Positions 1 through 11,767 of a stretch of DNA of 64,000 nt are shown piece by piece. The stretch spans positions 539,001 to 603,000 of the forward strand of contig JAJAGP010000093.1 of the NCBI GenBank assembly GCA_025084515.1, given 5' to 3'. Each line of letters begins with the position of its first letter. Positions within the stretch are counted from its first letter, which is position 1. The DNA comes from Ancistrus triradiatus. Lineage: Eukaryota; Chordata; Actinopteri; Siluriformes; Loricariidae. A program made the translations under genes and the position numbers. The notes under the pieces were generated by a model. That model was given only the letters and a program-made list of their open reading frames with translations. It did no database searches and was not told the DNA's origin.

Positions 1-1353
1 TTGCTGACTGGGACACCAGACTGCAGAGAGAAATACTAATGGCATCACGGTAGCGGTCCTGATATACACTCCTAGAGCAATTTTAATCCAGAGATTACAC
101 CAAAAATTGGGCACAAGAGAAAAACAAGGTCGAGGTCAGCATGGGCAAACCTGGATATTACAACACTTTATGCCTCCTAGGAGAAATGGCATTTGTCTTT
201 AAGGTGTGCAGGGAAAATTCTTTGCACTCTAATTGTTCTGCAGGAATAAGCTACACAGGAAAATGTTACACAGTAAACCATCTCAGATCAAATATATTGA
301 TAAAAATTCATCTGTGCTGAGCAATTCTGTAAGTAATGAGAAGACTGATAAAAGGTTGATAGATTAAATGAAACCAATTCTCAAAGATCCTGGCACTTTC
401 CTTAAGAAAGACATTTTAAAGAAATTAGTGCATTTAGAAGCAGCAGAAGCCTCCTTTTATTGTTACCATATAGAGTACATTTGTATATATGTATATGATG
501 TCTAACCTGGCCAAAAGAGACTACCTGGACTAAAATCTGGGTCATATTAATGGTGGGCTCGCATGTTAGACTGCTGTGTCACTCAGGCAGCTACATATAT
601 TCTCAAGGCAAAAACTATGGCTTGATTCTCATGCTGATCAGAGGCATTACATCATATTAATGTTCCCTTATTGTACTGTTTAAAGCTATGCTTCAAACAA
701 GTGGAATGGTAAAGCGTAATACAGCAGGGTATAAAAATACATCTGCATTTAATTTAATTAGCTTACAAAACTGTTCCTTTTCTTTCTTCATAAAACAGAT
801 CAGTGCAGTCCTGTTGATGAAATAATTCCAAACCATTTAATTTCCTTCATCTTTGGAAAATGTATAAGGCATAAATTATTGACTAAAAAGAACTTTACCT
901 CAAAATCACATCAGCAAATAAATGTACAGAGTCAAAGGTTTATCCCTGAACCTTAACCACTGAGACACTACTGGCTATGTAGTATAGTATAGCTTTAATG
1001 TATTTAATGTCTCTAATGTCACTTGCTTTACGTACTGCTCTTGTAATGGAAACCAGTGTAGAAGTGTTCCAGTAATAGCAGCAACAGAGCTAGGGAGAGA
1101 TAAAGAAAATGGCCATCCTCTTTGCTTCTGATAATGCACACATACAGGTACATTGTTTATAGGGCTTACTAGCTTAGCTTGTCTCCTTATACAAATTTCA
1201 AATTCAGTTCACTTTGAAACTCAAGCAGGATACAGTTGTCTCTTATCTGGGAAATCATCTCTTGGTTTTGTCTTGGAAACATAAGATGCCACTTCCATTT
1301 GATTATATATCTTCTTTCTGCATTTGTGTAGTAAGCTGTCTGTATACATCAGA
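1..1353. other. no recognisable gene or repeat
   Basis: AT-rich sequence without a coding frame of convincing composition. I see no terminal repeats, splice-flanked exon or RNA gene here. Confidence 0.5.
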
Positions 1354-2012
1354 CAGTGGTACCTCGGTTTACTCCCTGATTTACGATGATGATATGTTCA
1401 GACAAATCCGTCATAAGTTAAATGTATCATGAATCGATGAGTTTAATAGTGTCTACTATATATTGTATCACAGCAGAGCCTATTACACATTAACACTTAA
1501 ATTAACCTACAGTTGGCTGACATAATTAACACAATGCTTATTTTTATAATAAAGTGTTGAAAAATCTCATGTACTTTGAGATTGTACTACACAGAATCCA
1601 TGTGATTAATGGATTGAAAGTGAAAAATAAAAGCAAAACACTTACTCTATTGGTAACTGCTCAGACTGAAGGCAAGCGGATTCAGTTCCTGTTTTCCTTT
1701 TGGTTGGCTGTCATTAGTCACACTTTAGTAGCCATGGGGACTTATTTGCAGCAAGAATACAGTACTGTACATGTAAAAAAATCAAGAAAAACATAATTAA
1801 CACAGCGGAAATCTTCACTGAGCAAGAGATATTCTGAATCTGAATCACTGTGTACTGAATCATGAATCAAGAATCATGAAATCAACTCATACCAGTTTAA
1901 GTATGTCAAGTACTGAGCAAATGACGAGAACCGTGTCAAATTTTTCTACTCAAAATGCATCGAAAAACAAATTTGAAGAGTTCCAAGGTGGTCCAGAACC
2001 GAGGTACCACTG
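1354..2012. mobile_element. Family C TIR repeat, copy 1 (Tigger/pogo-like MITE)
   Basis: Starts CAGTGGTACCTCGG and ends with the reverse complement, CCGAGGTACCACTG, about 660 bp apart. There is no significant open frame. The same ends and interior recur near 4.0, 32.3, 50.6 and 60.5 kb. CAG...CTG ends, with TA flanks at better copies, suggest a non-autonomous member of the Tc1/mariner superfamily of pogo/Tigger type; that assignment is inference. Confidence 0.75.
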
Positions 2013-2794
2013 TATATTATATAGGGCTGTCAAACTTAACTGGTTATTAAAACAGTGATATTTGAATGGCAATACTGTTTTAACACTGTTAATCTCATTT
2101 TTCTGCTGCTACATCCTGTGAAAGTCAAGTAGTTATGTACTGTACTCAAATTCCCCATTCAGTCTTCCCTGCATTCTATATTCTATATACAGCACCACTG
2201 GCCTATAGGGAACAGAATTGGTAAGGGCAGTAAATGAAGTAGGACACTTCATTAAACGCTTTGCTCATTTCTCAGCAACAGAAGATTCTGTCGCACAAAC
2301 ATATTACACATTCCACACTCCATGATATAATAAAATCCAGACTATATGACAATGTATGGACATTAGTTGTAAATAATAAATAATGTATGAAGTGTAAATG
2401 CAGTCATTGAAGGTTCTCAGGTCATCTAGCAGGTAACAGATTTAGTGGTGTGGCAATGAAACAGGAGCTGGAAGACTAGCTCGGAGAGAAAGATATGTTA
2501 CAAATCTATAACAGAAAATATTATGGGCTTCATAGATGATTTTGCAAGCTTTGAGGGTATGTCTGGCCTTTCAGGAAGAAATGGTGTCCATCCCACTTGT
2601 CCCACAGGTGCTACTCTTATTTCTTGCACATTGCTGATAGTCTTACGGCAGGTTTAGTTACAGGCTGAATACCCAGAGCTGGGGCCTGACAGCAGAAAAA
2701 CAGGTTAAACCCATTGCTAGTAGCAATGAACCATCACCCAGAATTCACACGATTGAGAATGTGTCTGTTTTCCACATTGTTCATTATTGAAAGC
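2013..2794. other. intergenic, possible hAT-like remnant at its left end
   Basis: No gene. Near 2022 the sequence TAGGGCTGTCAAA resembles the terminal repeat of many fish hAT MITEs, but I see no matching right end, so I only note it. Confidence 0.3.
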
Positions 2795-2923
2795 ACAAAT
2801 AGTAAAAGTAAAAGCAAAACACTTATTCTATTAGTAACTGCTCAGACTGAAGGCAAGAGAATTCAGTTCCTGTTTTCCATTTGGTTGGCTGTCATTAGTA
2901 ACACTTTAGTAGCCAGGGGGCAT
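2795..2923. mobile_element. Family C fragment
   Basis: Interior of family C without either end. It closely follows the text of copy 1 at about 1622-1738, including the shared run ACTGCTCAGACTGAAGGCAAG. It stops at the SINE that starts at 2931. Confidence 0.65.
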
Positions 2924-2930
2924 GGAGACT

Positions 2931-3127
2931 GTGGTAGCCTAGTGGGTAAGGTACTGGACTATGGACCAGAAGGTTCGGAGTTCAAATCCCACCTCTGCCA
3001 AGCTGCCACTGTTGGGTCCTTGAGCAAGGCCCTTAACCCACAATTGCTTGGATTGTAAGGTTGTATCAATTGTAAGTCGCTCTGGATAAGGGCGTCTGCT
3101 AAATGCTGTAAATGTAAATGTAAATAG
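2931..3127 (+). mobile_element. SINE-1, tRNA-derived
   Basis: The tRNA-like head has an A-box-like TAGCCTAGTGGGTAAGG and a B-box-like GGAGTTCAAATCCCA. A body about CCACTGTTGGGTCCTTGAGCAA follows, then the 3' region AAGTCGCTCTGGATAAGGGC and an AAATGT tail. The same family recurs at 41.4-41.9 kb and 62.1 kb. It would be transcribed by RNA polymerase III and moved by a partner LINE. Confidence 0.85.
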
Positions 3128-3673
3128 CTATAATGTAAATGACCATCTTGCCTAAAGTAGTATGGACTCTGTTTTGCCTATAGCGTTTTGGACTGTCTGC
3201 CTGGTAGGACTGTTCACCTGGCTTTTGAACTCAGGACTGTTTTGATTCTGTTTTGCTCTGTCTTTATTTCTCCTTTGGTTGTTCTATTAAATATATATTC
3301 AATATTTGTCTCTCTGTATTTGCCTCCCATTTTCTGCCAAACATGACAATAAGAATAAAGCCGTGAACTAACAATGGTAAAGTAAACATATATCTAACAG
3401 GCTGGTTAACCCTGCTTAAAACAGCAACGATCAGCATATGTTGTATTTTGGACACTGTTCTGCTGGTCAACTGGCTTTACCAAACAGAGATCCACAGCTA
3501 TACCATCACCAGACCAGGATTAACCATCATAATTAACTTTTCCCACACATATGGTCGTATGTGTCATAAGAATAAGCAGCATCCAAAAAACAATATTTTC
3601 TGATATGATAATTATCCCAGACATCGGGTACCAATGTGATCCAGTAACCTGTAAGCATATTGATTAGCTCCTG
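3128..3673. other. no recognisable feature
   Basis: AT-rich intergenic DNA; nothing supportable. Confidence 0.4.
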
Positions 3674-3935
3674 GCTACTGTGTTACACTGCAAAAACTGT
3701 TCAGGAAGGTTTGAGGAACACGACAAAGAGGTCAAGGTGCTGACATCCAAACTCCACAGACCTCAATCCTATCGAGCATATAAAAAATTCAGATTCATGG
3801 AGACTCCGCTTCTCAACTTACAGGATCTTCTGCTGGAGACAGATACCACAGGGAATCCTTCAGACATCTAGAGGAGTCCGTGCCTCAGTGAGTCAGAGAC
3901 TTGGTAGCACAATGTGGAACTACAGAAACCATAGC
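3674..3935 (+). pseudogene. Tc1-I transposase, C-terminal fragment
   Basis: The frame at 3680-3871 keeps the family I string FEEHDKEVKVLT, followed by a degraded version of the usual PNSPDLNPIEHLWD region and then NLQDLL. In Tc1-like transposases this stretch runs from just after the second catalytic Asp to beyond the Glu. The Glu motif is unrecognisable. The same family, better preserved, lies at 51.4-52.7 kb. No ends are visible, so this is a relic. Confidence 0.65.
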
Positions 3936-4181
3936 GGTACACTTCCTATATCCCTCCATTGAGCTGCAGTTAGTAGTGTTGTCTAAGACATCTTGTTAAT
4001 ATATCTTTGTAAATTGTAAATACAGTACAGTGGTACTTCAGTTCTCGACTTTAATTCCTTCCAGAAGGCTTGTCAAGAACTGAAAACGACAAGTAGCAAG
4101 CAAGTTTTTCCCATAAGGAATAATGTAAATTCAATTAATCCATTCCAGACCCCCAGGATATCCACATTGTATAAGACATTA

Positions 4182-5258
4182 CAGTGGGGCAAAAAAGTAT
4201 TTAGCCAGTCACTGATTGCACACTTCAGCTATGAGAGAAAATGAGAAACTGGCCCATTCCTCAATGCAGATCTCCTCTAAAGCAGTGATGTTTTGGGGCT
4301 GCCGCTGGGCAACACGAACTTTCAACTGCCTCCACAAATTTTCTATGGGGTTGAGGTGGCTAGGCCACTCCAGGACCTTGAAATGCTTTTTACGGAGCCA
4401 CTCCTTCGTTGCCCGAGCGGTGTGTTTGGGATCATTGTCATGTTGGGAGACTCAGCCATGTTTCATCTTCAATGCTCTAACTGATGGAAGGAGGTTTTGG
4501 CTTAAAATCTCATGATACATGGCACGGCTTAAGCAGGGGGACACGCCTGGCACTGCAGGTTCTGAGTCCCTCTCGACATAGTGTGTTACTGATGGTAGCG
4601 TTGCTACTTTGGTTCCAGCTCTCTGCAGGTCATTCATCAGGTCCCTCCGTGTAGTTCTGGGATTTTTGCTCACCATTCTCATTTTGACCCCACGGAATGA
4701 GATCTTGCATGGGGCCCCAGATCGAGGGAGATTATCAATGGTCTTGTATGTCTTCCATTTTCTTAAAATTGCTCCCACAGCTGATTTATTCACACCATCC
4801 TGCCTGCCTATTGTAGATTCACTCTTCCCAGCCTTGTGCAGGTCTGCAATTTTCTTCCTGGTGTCCTTCGACAGCTCTTTGGTCTTTGCCATGGTTGAGT
4901 TTGGAGTCTGATTGTTTGAGGCTGTGGACAGGTGTCTTTTATACAGATAACAAGGTCAAATAGATGCCATTAATACAGGTAACGAGTGGAGGACAGAAGA
5001 GCTTCTTAAAGAAGAAGTTACATGTCTGTGAGAGCCAGAAATCTTGCTTGTTTGTGGGTGACCAAATTCTTATTTTCCACCATGATTTACAATTAAATTC
5101 TTTTAAAAATCCTACAATGTGATTTCCTGGATTTTTTTTCTCATTTTGTCTCTCATAGTTGAAGTGTACCTATGATGAAAATTACAGACCTCTCTCATCT
5201 TTCTAAGTAGGAGAACTTGCACAATCAGTAGCTGACTAAATATTTTTTTGCCCCACTG
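4182..5258 (-). mobile_element. Tc1-A copy 1, internally deleted
   Basis: Both ends are present: CAGTGGGGCAAAAAAGTATT on the left, its inverted form on the right, and TA on each side. It is about 1.08 kb, short of the roughly 1.6 kb usual for fish Tc1 elements. Much of the left-end inner region and the middle of the transposase are gone. It sits inside family C copy 2. Confidence 0.92.
4216..4892 (-). pseudogene. Tc1-A transposase (DDE), copy 1, broken
   Basis: The protein would bind the terminal repeats and cut and paste the element in the nucleus. The frame from the ATG at 4892 starts MAKTKELSKDTRKKIADLHK and keeps the first helix-turn-helix (STIGRQDGVNKSAVGAILRKW) and the basic NLPRSGAP linker. 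An internal deletion then joins it directly to RAMYHEIL, removing the WSDET block with the first catalytic Asp. After a stop at about 4452 the relic continues with HDNDPKHTARATKEWL and NPIENLW, the second Asp and the Glu. It cannot be active. Confidence 0.88.
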
Positions 5259-5632
5259 TATATGCATTAATGGAGTTGTACAGGTCCTCCCTGACTTACG
5301 ATGGGGATATGTTCCAACAAATCCATCACAAGTTAAATGTATCATGAACCGAGGAGTTTAACGAGTGTTTGATAGAGCGGTCTATACTGTATCATAGTAG
5401 AGATATGGAAAGGATACTATAATGATAATTAGTAATGATTAGTACTAGAGATGGCCAAAATGATTAACACAAAGCTTTTTAAGTGTTGAAAAATCTCATG
5501 TAATTCAATTTTAAGCAAGTGCACTGAGTACTAACCAAACGACAAGAACCAAGACAATTCTCTCTAGTCAAAATGGGTCAAAAACTGAATTGGACAAGTT
5601 CCAAGGTGGTCGAGAACCGAGGTACCACTGTA

Positions 5633-7119
5633 CTCTAAATAATTTGTAAGTCTTACTGGCACAGATCTATTGACATTTGAGAAGTCAGTCATGTTCCTGA
5701 TTCCCACGTTACTGATTGACAGCTGGTTACAAGGATCACCCTTTTAAAAGATCAACCAATCGTCATTAAAGCGATGTTGTGCATAGGTGCAGGAATAACA
5801 AAGATCTGTTGTTAAATACATTTTTATATGTTTTATTCTGTGCCAAACATCCACTCACACTCCATTCACTTCCAATGATGTTCATGCATCCCAGTCATGG
5901 TTCAAAATGATGTGTTATATATGAACAATGAGCAGTACTACAATTTCAAATGGGTACACGGTCATGCATGAGACATGCAGACATGCATGAGCTTCAGTCA
6001 GTGTCTGTTAGCTCTGTGTCAGCAGGCTTTGATTGTTAAAATACCGAATTTCACCAAGATTAATGCCTAATAAATAAAGTATATACATATTTCATTTCCA
6101 TATTTTTCAAAAATAAAAATAGAAAATAATGTTTTTTTTAATGTTTTATGTGTCATCTCCATACAAATTAGAAGTGGGGAAAACACACAGAGACCATGTA
6201 TGGTTGGGCAATTGTCTAATCAGAAAATTTTTAATTGTCATTATGGGAAAAATAGATTTAATTGGTAACACTAGTCATTAGAAGCTAATAAGCCAATCAC
6301 ACCAGACTGTTGTCAGATAATTCCCTATTTGAATGCAAGAACAGATCAACTGCAAAGTGGAAAACAGTCACAGACACAGTGAGAGTCACAGTTTAAGTGA
6401 GTGGGAGTCTCTGTTTATCTATAATCCCTAGTTTTATTCACATTTTCTCATAAGATCATAGATACACACACATTCAAGTAATTATACACAAAAGCAAATT
6501 TCTCCAACATGCTACTGTGCTTGTTTTTATTAGATTACATACAAAATAATTCAGTTCATAATGCTTTTGATCATGATGATTGTTTATTTATTCACATTGC
6601 TGTAGAAGAGCTGAATGTTAAAATTACATTATTGGTCAGCACTGATAGGTGAGATTCGCACATTACAACACAGGTGCACACCTTGAACAAATGTACTATT
6701 ACATTCAGAATATTAGATTTACAGCAACAGTGGGTGATAAGTAAAGAAAAAAGAAATCTGTCAGACTTGTACTATCTGACAATTGACTGCAAGTGATATC
6801 TGATGCTTGCAGGTGGGAGTGGCCACTGCAGAAAGCAGAATAATGTGTTTGAAAAGCAATGTTTACATAAAATGAAATCAGATTGGGGTGTGGAAATCTC
6901 CATGGTAACTGTTTGAGTATGGGCCATCATTTCTCAGCTTGCCTTCTTTGTGAGGAACAGAGGCAGGCTGAGTCACGAGTGAATCAGAGCTAAAAGTAAT
7001 ACAAACCCTTTAAGTAAAGCCACATGTCCATATCAGTGTATCACCTATCACAGCCCACACTTCTGTCATCATCCACATTATGCCAAAGGAAGTACAGTAC
7101 TGATAGTTATCATTGCTAA
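5633..7119. other. no recognisable gene
   Basis: AT-rich, unique-looking sequence between two transposon clusters. No convincing exon, terminal repeat or RNA gene. Confidence 0.45.
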
Positions 7120-7606
7120 TACAGTGGGGCAAAAAAGTATTTAGTCAGCCACTGATTGTGCAAGTTCTCCTACTTAGAAATATGAGACAGGTCTGTAATT
7201 TTCATCATCGGTACATCTCAACTATGAGAGACAAAACGAGAAAAAAAATTCCAGGAAATCACAGGACAGTAGGATTTTTAAAGAATGTAATTGTAAATCA
7301 TGGTGGAAAATAAATATTTGGTCACCCACAAACAAGCAAGATTTCTGGCTCTCACAGACTTGTAACTTCTTCTTTAAGAAGCTTTTCTGTCCTCCATTCA
7401 TTAACTGTATTAATGGCACCTGTTTGACCTCGTATCTGTATAAAAGACACCTGTCCACAGCCTCAAGCAGTCAGACTCCAAACTCAACCATGGCCAAGAC
7501 CAAAGAGCTGTCGAAGGACACCAGGAAGAAAATTCTAGACCTGCAGCAGGCTGGGCAGAGTGAATCTACAATAGGCATGCAGGTTGGTGTGAATAAATCA
7601 ACTGTG

Positions 7607-8407
7607 TGTTATGAAGCGGTGAGGCAAGGGTAGACGAGATGCAGGTTCCAGTACCAAATAAACAGTAAAGTAATGGTCATGAAATAACCACAAAAACAAA
7701 CGAAGCAGCAAAAACTCAGATAAACACAGTGAACAAAATCAAACCTGCCATGGAAGCCGAACAAACAATGATCCCATACTTAACGTGGTGTGGCTTGGCT
7801 TGGCATGGCTTGGCATAGCATAGCATAGCATAAACAATTAACAACAAAAACAAACAAAGCAGCAAAAACTAAGAGAAACACAGCAACGAAATCAAACCTG
7901 GCGTGGTAGCCCAAAAAATGAGGAAAACAACCAAAGCTAGGTAAACACAATAAGGAAAACCAAAACCTGGCGTGGTAGCTGAAAGAAAACAGAAACACTG
8001 TTAAACTAACAGCGAGAAAAAACGAGGCAAACTAAACTTGGCATGGCATAGCATGGCCAGGCATGGGTTGGCTTGGCATGGCTTGGCTAGGCATGGCTTG
8101 GCTAGGCTAGCTAGCATAGCATAGCATAGCATAGCTTGGCATAGCGACAAAACTAAACCGCATACGAACATCGACAGAAGTCGAGATAATACTGCCGTGC
8201 TGCAACTGAGAAAACGAGGAGCTTAAATAGGCAGCATCCCAGATGCGTGCGGTTACAATACAATAACAAAACAGAAACAAAACGAGACACGATAGTAGTC
8301 ACCGGTAGGATCTGACAATTTAGGTTGCACAAGGGGTTGTGGGTGATGTAGTTCCGGTCGCCCACAACAGCAAAACAAAACACGGGGGCAGGGCATGGAT
8401 CCTAACA
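7607..8407 (-). mobile_element. Solo LTR (Ty3/gypsy-like) inside Tc1-A
   Basis: An 801-bp block interrupts the Tc1-A reading at a defined point. It begins TGTTATGAAG and ends ATCCTAACA on the + strand, so both strands read TG...CA. On the minus strand a TATTTAAG box (about 8222-8229) sits where an LTR promoter should be. Flanks CTGTG and CTCTA could be a decayed 5-bp target duplication. Its middle holds pentamer-type repeats of TGGCT/TGGCA/TAGCA. No internal retroelement genes remain. Confidence 0.7.
7788..8146. repeat. TGGC/TAGC pentamer minisatellite patches
   Basis: Runs such as TGGCTTGGCATGGCTTGGCA and AGCATAGCATAGCATAGCAT occur at 7788-7832 and 8036-8146, within the solo LTR. They are variants of a GGCAT/AGCAT pentamer with 10-bp higher-order units. 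Confidence 0.8.
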
Positions 8408-9282
8408 CTCTAGAACAATTGTAAGAAAATGGAAGACATACAAAAGCATTGACAATCTCCGTCAATCTAGGGCCAGGCCCGTCTCAAGTTTGCCAGAGAG
8501 CATATGGATGATCCAGAAGAGGATTGAGAGAATATCAGCGGTGGAAACATCATGCTTTGGGGCTGTTTTTCTGCAGAGGGGACAAAACGAATGATCCGTT
8601 ATGGGAAGAATGAACGGGGCCATGTATCGTGAGATTTTAAGCCAAAACCTCCTTCCATCAGTGAGAGCATTGAAGATGGAACGTGGCTGGGTCTTCCAGC
8701 ATGACAATGATCCCACACACCGCTCGGGCAACGAAGGAGTGGCTCCGTAAAAAGTATTTCAAGGTCATAGAAAATTTGTGGAGGGAGTTGAAAGTAGGTG
8801 TTGCCCAGCAACTGCCCCAAAACATCACTGCTCTAGAGGAGATCTGCATGATGGAATGAGCCAAAATACCAAATGTGCAAACCTGGTGAGGACTTACAGG
8901 AAACGTTTGACCTCTGTCATTGCCAACAAAGGTTATGTTACAAAGTATTGAGTTGAACTTTTGTTATTGACCAAATACTTATTTTCCACCATGATTTACG
9001 ATTCAATTCTTTAAAAAATCCTACAATGTGATTTCCTGGAATTTTTTTCTCATTTTGTCTCTCACAGTTGAAGTGTACCTATGATGAAAATTACAGACCT
9101 CTCTCATCTTTCTAACTAGGAGAACTTGCACAAACAGTGGCTGACTAAATACTTTTTTGCCCCATTGTATGTCCTTTACTTCATGCCTCATGTAGCTGAT
9201 GGCAATCAGTTAACACCATCTTAATGAAATTAGACTCAATCCAAGCATATCAGTGGTACATTATATGATGACACAACTAATA

Positions 9283-10842
9283 CAGTGGTGCTTGAAAGTG
9301 AACCCTTTAGAATTTATATTTCTGCATAAATATGACCTAAAACATCATCAGATTTTCACACAAGTCCTAAAAGTAGATCAAGAGAATCCAATTAAACAAA
9401 TGAGACAAAAATATTATACTTGCTCATTTATTTATTGAGGAAAATGATCCAATATTACATATTAGTGAGTGGCAAAAGTATGTGAACCTCTAGGATTAGC
9501 AGTTAATTTGAAGGTGAAATTAGAGTCAGGTGTTTTCAATCAATGGGATGACAGGTGTGAGTGGGCACCCTGTTTTATTTAAAGAACAGGGATCTATCAA
9601 AGTCTGCTCTTTACAACACGTCTGTGGAAGTGTATCATGGCACAAACAAAGGAGATTTCTGAGGACCTCAAAAAAGATGTTGATGCTCATCAGGCTGGAA
9701 AAAGTTACAAAACCATCTCTAAAGAATTTGGACTCCGCCAATCCACAGTCAGACAGATTGTGTACAAATGGAGGAAATTCAAGACGATTGTTACAGGAGT
9801 GAGCGACCAACAACGATCACTCCAAGAGCAAGGGGTGTAATAGTTGGTGTACTATATGTTAGTATGGCCTACTATAGTTGGTGTAATAGTAGGACCCCAT
9901 GGTAACTTCTAAGCAACTGAAGGCCTTTCTCACATTGACTAATGTTAATGTTCATGAGTCCACCATCAGTAGAACACTGAACAACAATGGTGTGCATGGC
10001 AGGGTTGCAAGGAAAAAGCCACTTCTCTCTAAAAAGAACATTGCTGTTCGTCTGCAGTTTGCTCATGTGGACAAGCCAGAAGACTGTTGCTAGAATATTT
10101 TGTGGACAGATAAGACCAAAATATAACTTTTTGGTTTAACAGAAAAGCATTATGTTTGGAGAAAGGAAAACACTGCATTCCAGCATAAGAACCTTATTCC
10201 ATCTGTGAAACATGGTGGTGGTTGTATTATGGTTTGGGCCCTGTTGTGCTGCATCTGGGCCAGGACGGCCTGCCATCATTGATAGAACAATGAATTCTGA
10301 ATTATACAGTATCAGAGAATTCTAAAGGATAATCTCAGGACATCTGTCCATGAACTGAATCTCAAGAGAAGGTGGGTCATGGCAACGACCCTAAGCACAC
10401 ATGTCGTTCTACAAAATAATGGATAAAGAAGAATAAAGTTAATGGTTTGGAATGGCCAAGTCAAACTCCTGGCCTTAATCTAATTGAAATGTTGTGGAAG
10501 GACCTGAAACGAGCAGTTAATGTGATAAAACCCACCAACATCCCAAAGTTGAAGCTGTTCTGTACGGAGGAATGGGCTAAAATTCTTCCACCAAGCCGAT
10601 GTGCAGGACTGATCAACAGTCACAGGAAATGTTTAGTTGCAGTTATTGCTGCACAGGGGGGTCACACCAAATACTGAAAGCAAAGGTTCACATACTTTTG
10701 CCACTCACTAATATGTAATATTGGATCATTTTCCTCAATAAATAAATGACCAAGTATAATATTTTTGTCTCATTTTTTTAACTGGGTTCCGTTTATCTAC
10801 TTTTAGAACTTGTGTGAAAATCTGATGACGTTTCAGGTCATA
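9283..10842 (+). mobile_element. Tc1-B copy 1, right end interrupted by Tc1-A
   Basis: Starts CAGTGGTGCTTGAAAG after TA at 9281. The inner TIR mentions TGAGTGGCAAAAGTATGTGAAC, mirrored before 10720. The right terminal repeat runs to ...TTTCAGGTCATA and is cut by the Tc1-A end at 10843; the last roughly 50 bp of Tc1-B are missing. Almost full length at about 1.56 kb. Confidence 0.9.
9637..10677 (+). pseudogene. Tc1-B transposase (DDE), copy 1
   Basis: Starts MAQTKEISEDLKK with a helix-turn-helix ending STVRQIVYKWRKFKT. A frameshift occurs near 9800 at the linker. The second DNA-binding part follows at 9899 (TSKQLKAFLTL, VHESTISRTLNNNGVHGR). Stops interrupt the WTDKT block, where the first Asp is kept. 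The block around 10380-10430 that should hold the second Asp (QQDNDPKHT) has lost its QQD part. The tail at 10447-10677 keeps LIEMLWKDLKRAV with the Glu and ends GGHTKY, the family's normal C-terminus. Non-functional. Confidence 0.88.
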
Positions 10843-11767
10843 CAGTGGGGCAAAAAACTATTTAGTCAGCCACTGATTGTGCAAAATCTCCTACTTAGAA
10901 AGATGAGAGGTCTGTAAGTGTCATCATAGGTACACTTCAACTATGAGAGACAAAATGAGAAAAAAAATCCCGGAAATCACATTGTAGGATTTTTTAAGAA
11001 TTTAATTGTAAATCATGGTGGAAAATAAGAATTTGGTAAATAAGAAAAGTTCAACTCAATACTTTGTAACAGAACCTTTGCTGGCAGTGACAGAGGTCAA
11101 ACGTTTCCTGTAAGTCTTCACCAGGTTTGCACATACTGTAGCTGGTATTTTGGCCCATTCCTCCATGCAGATCTCCTCTAGAGCAGTGATGTTTTGGGGC
11201 TGTCGCTGGGCAACACTCCCTCCACAAATTTTCTATGGGGTTGAGGTATGGAACTTTTGGATGGATGCTTTTTATGGAGCCACTCCTTCGTTGCCCGAGC
11301 GGTGTGTTTGGGATCATTGTCATGCTGGAAGACCCAGCCACGTTCCATCTTCAGTGCTCTAACTGAAGGAAGGAGGCTTAAAATCTCACGATACATGGCC
11401 TCGTTCATTCTTCCCTTAAAACGGATCAGTCGTTCTGTCCCTTTTGCAGAAAAACAGCCCCAAAGCATGATGTTTCCACCCCCATGCTTCAAAGTAGGTA
11501 TGGTGTTCTTGGGATGCAACTCTGCATTCTTCTTCCTCCAAACACGATGAGTTGAGTTTTTACCAAAAAGTTCTATTTTGGTTTCATCTGACCACATGAT
11601 ATTCTCCCAATCCTCTTCTGGATTATCCATATGCTCTCTGACAAACTTGAGATGGGCCAAGTCATGTACTGGCTTAAGCAGTTGGACACGCCTGGCACTG
11701 CAGTAGTGTGTTACTGATGGTAGCCTTTGTTACTTTGGTCCCAGCTCTCTGCAGGTCATTCATCAGG
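10843..11767 (-). mobile_element. Tc1-A copy 3, truncated on its right by an LTR element
   Basis: Starts with the A-family repeat CAGTGGGGCAAAAAAC after TA at 10841, inside the terminal repeat of Tc1-B. It runs through the 3' half of the transposase gene and stops in the sequence for the linker at 11767, where the LTR element starts. The other TIR is not seen on the far side. Confidence 0.88.
11178..11700 (-). pseudogene. Tc1-A transposase, catalytic half, copy 3
   Basis: A 160-residue open frame (11660 to 11178) covers most of the catalytic domain: WSDETKIELFGKN with the first Asp, the GGGNIMLWGCFSAKG core, and WVFQHDNDPKHTA with the second Asp. A small deletion and frame change then remove the DLNPIE context, although the Glu text is legible in another frame (about 11230). 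The N-terminal DNA-binding domain is absent because the copy is truncated. Best preserved catalytic core of family A in the window, but still incomplete. Confidence 0.88.

Larger units (their letters stand above)
4028..5630. mobile_element. Family C copy 2, split by a Tc1-A insertion
   Basis: Left end CAGTGGTACTTCAG and right end CCGAGGTACCACTG are each flanked by TA, so a TA target duplication is intact (4026-4027, 5631-5632). The 5' half stops at 4181 exactly where Tc1-A begins and resumes at 5259. Without the insert the element would be about 530 bp. No open frame of its own. Confidence 0.85.
7490..8890 (+). pseudogene. Tc1-A transposase, copy 2, split and deleted
   Basis: The N-terminus reads MAKTKELSKDTRKKILDLQQ with the first DNA-binding helices, then is cut at 7606 by the LTR. 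Coding text resumes at about 8413 (IVRKWKTYK-like), then jumps to a region near EEDW; the WSDET first-Asp block is missing. Further on, FQHDNDP with the second Asp is followed by a frameshift, and IENLWREL holds the Glu. Multiple lesions; non-functional. Confidence 0.85.
7122..9167 (+). mobile_element. Tc1-A copy 2, carrying a solo LTR
   Basis: Starts CAGTGGGGCAAAAAAGTATT after TA at 7120 and ends with the inverted repeat TTTTTTGCCCCATTG before TA at 9168. An 801-bp LTR is inserted at 7607, and part of the transposase middle is deleted after 8470. Without the LTR it is about 1.25 kb. Confidence 0.92.

Noticed and set aside
2931..3000. Possible functional tRNA gene
   Set aside because: A- and B-box-like sequences are present but the acceptor and anticodon stems do not pair well, and the unit continues into the SINE body.
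7788..8146. Regularly repeated short units that could suggest a CRISPR array
   Set aside because: The units are contiguous pentamers without unique spacers, in a eukaryotic LTR; not CRISPR.
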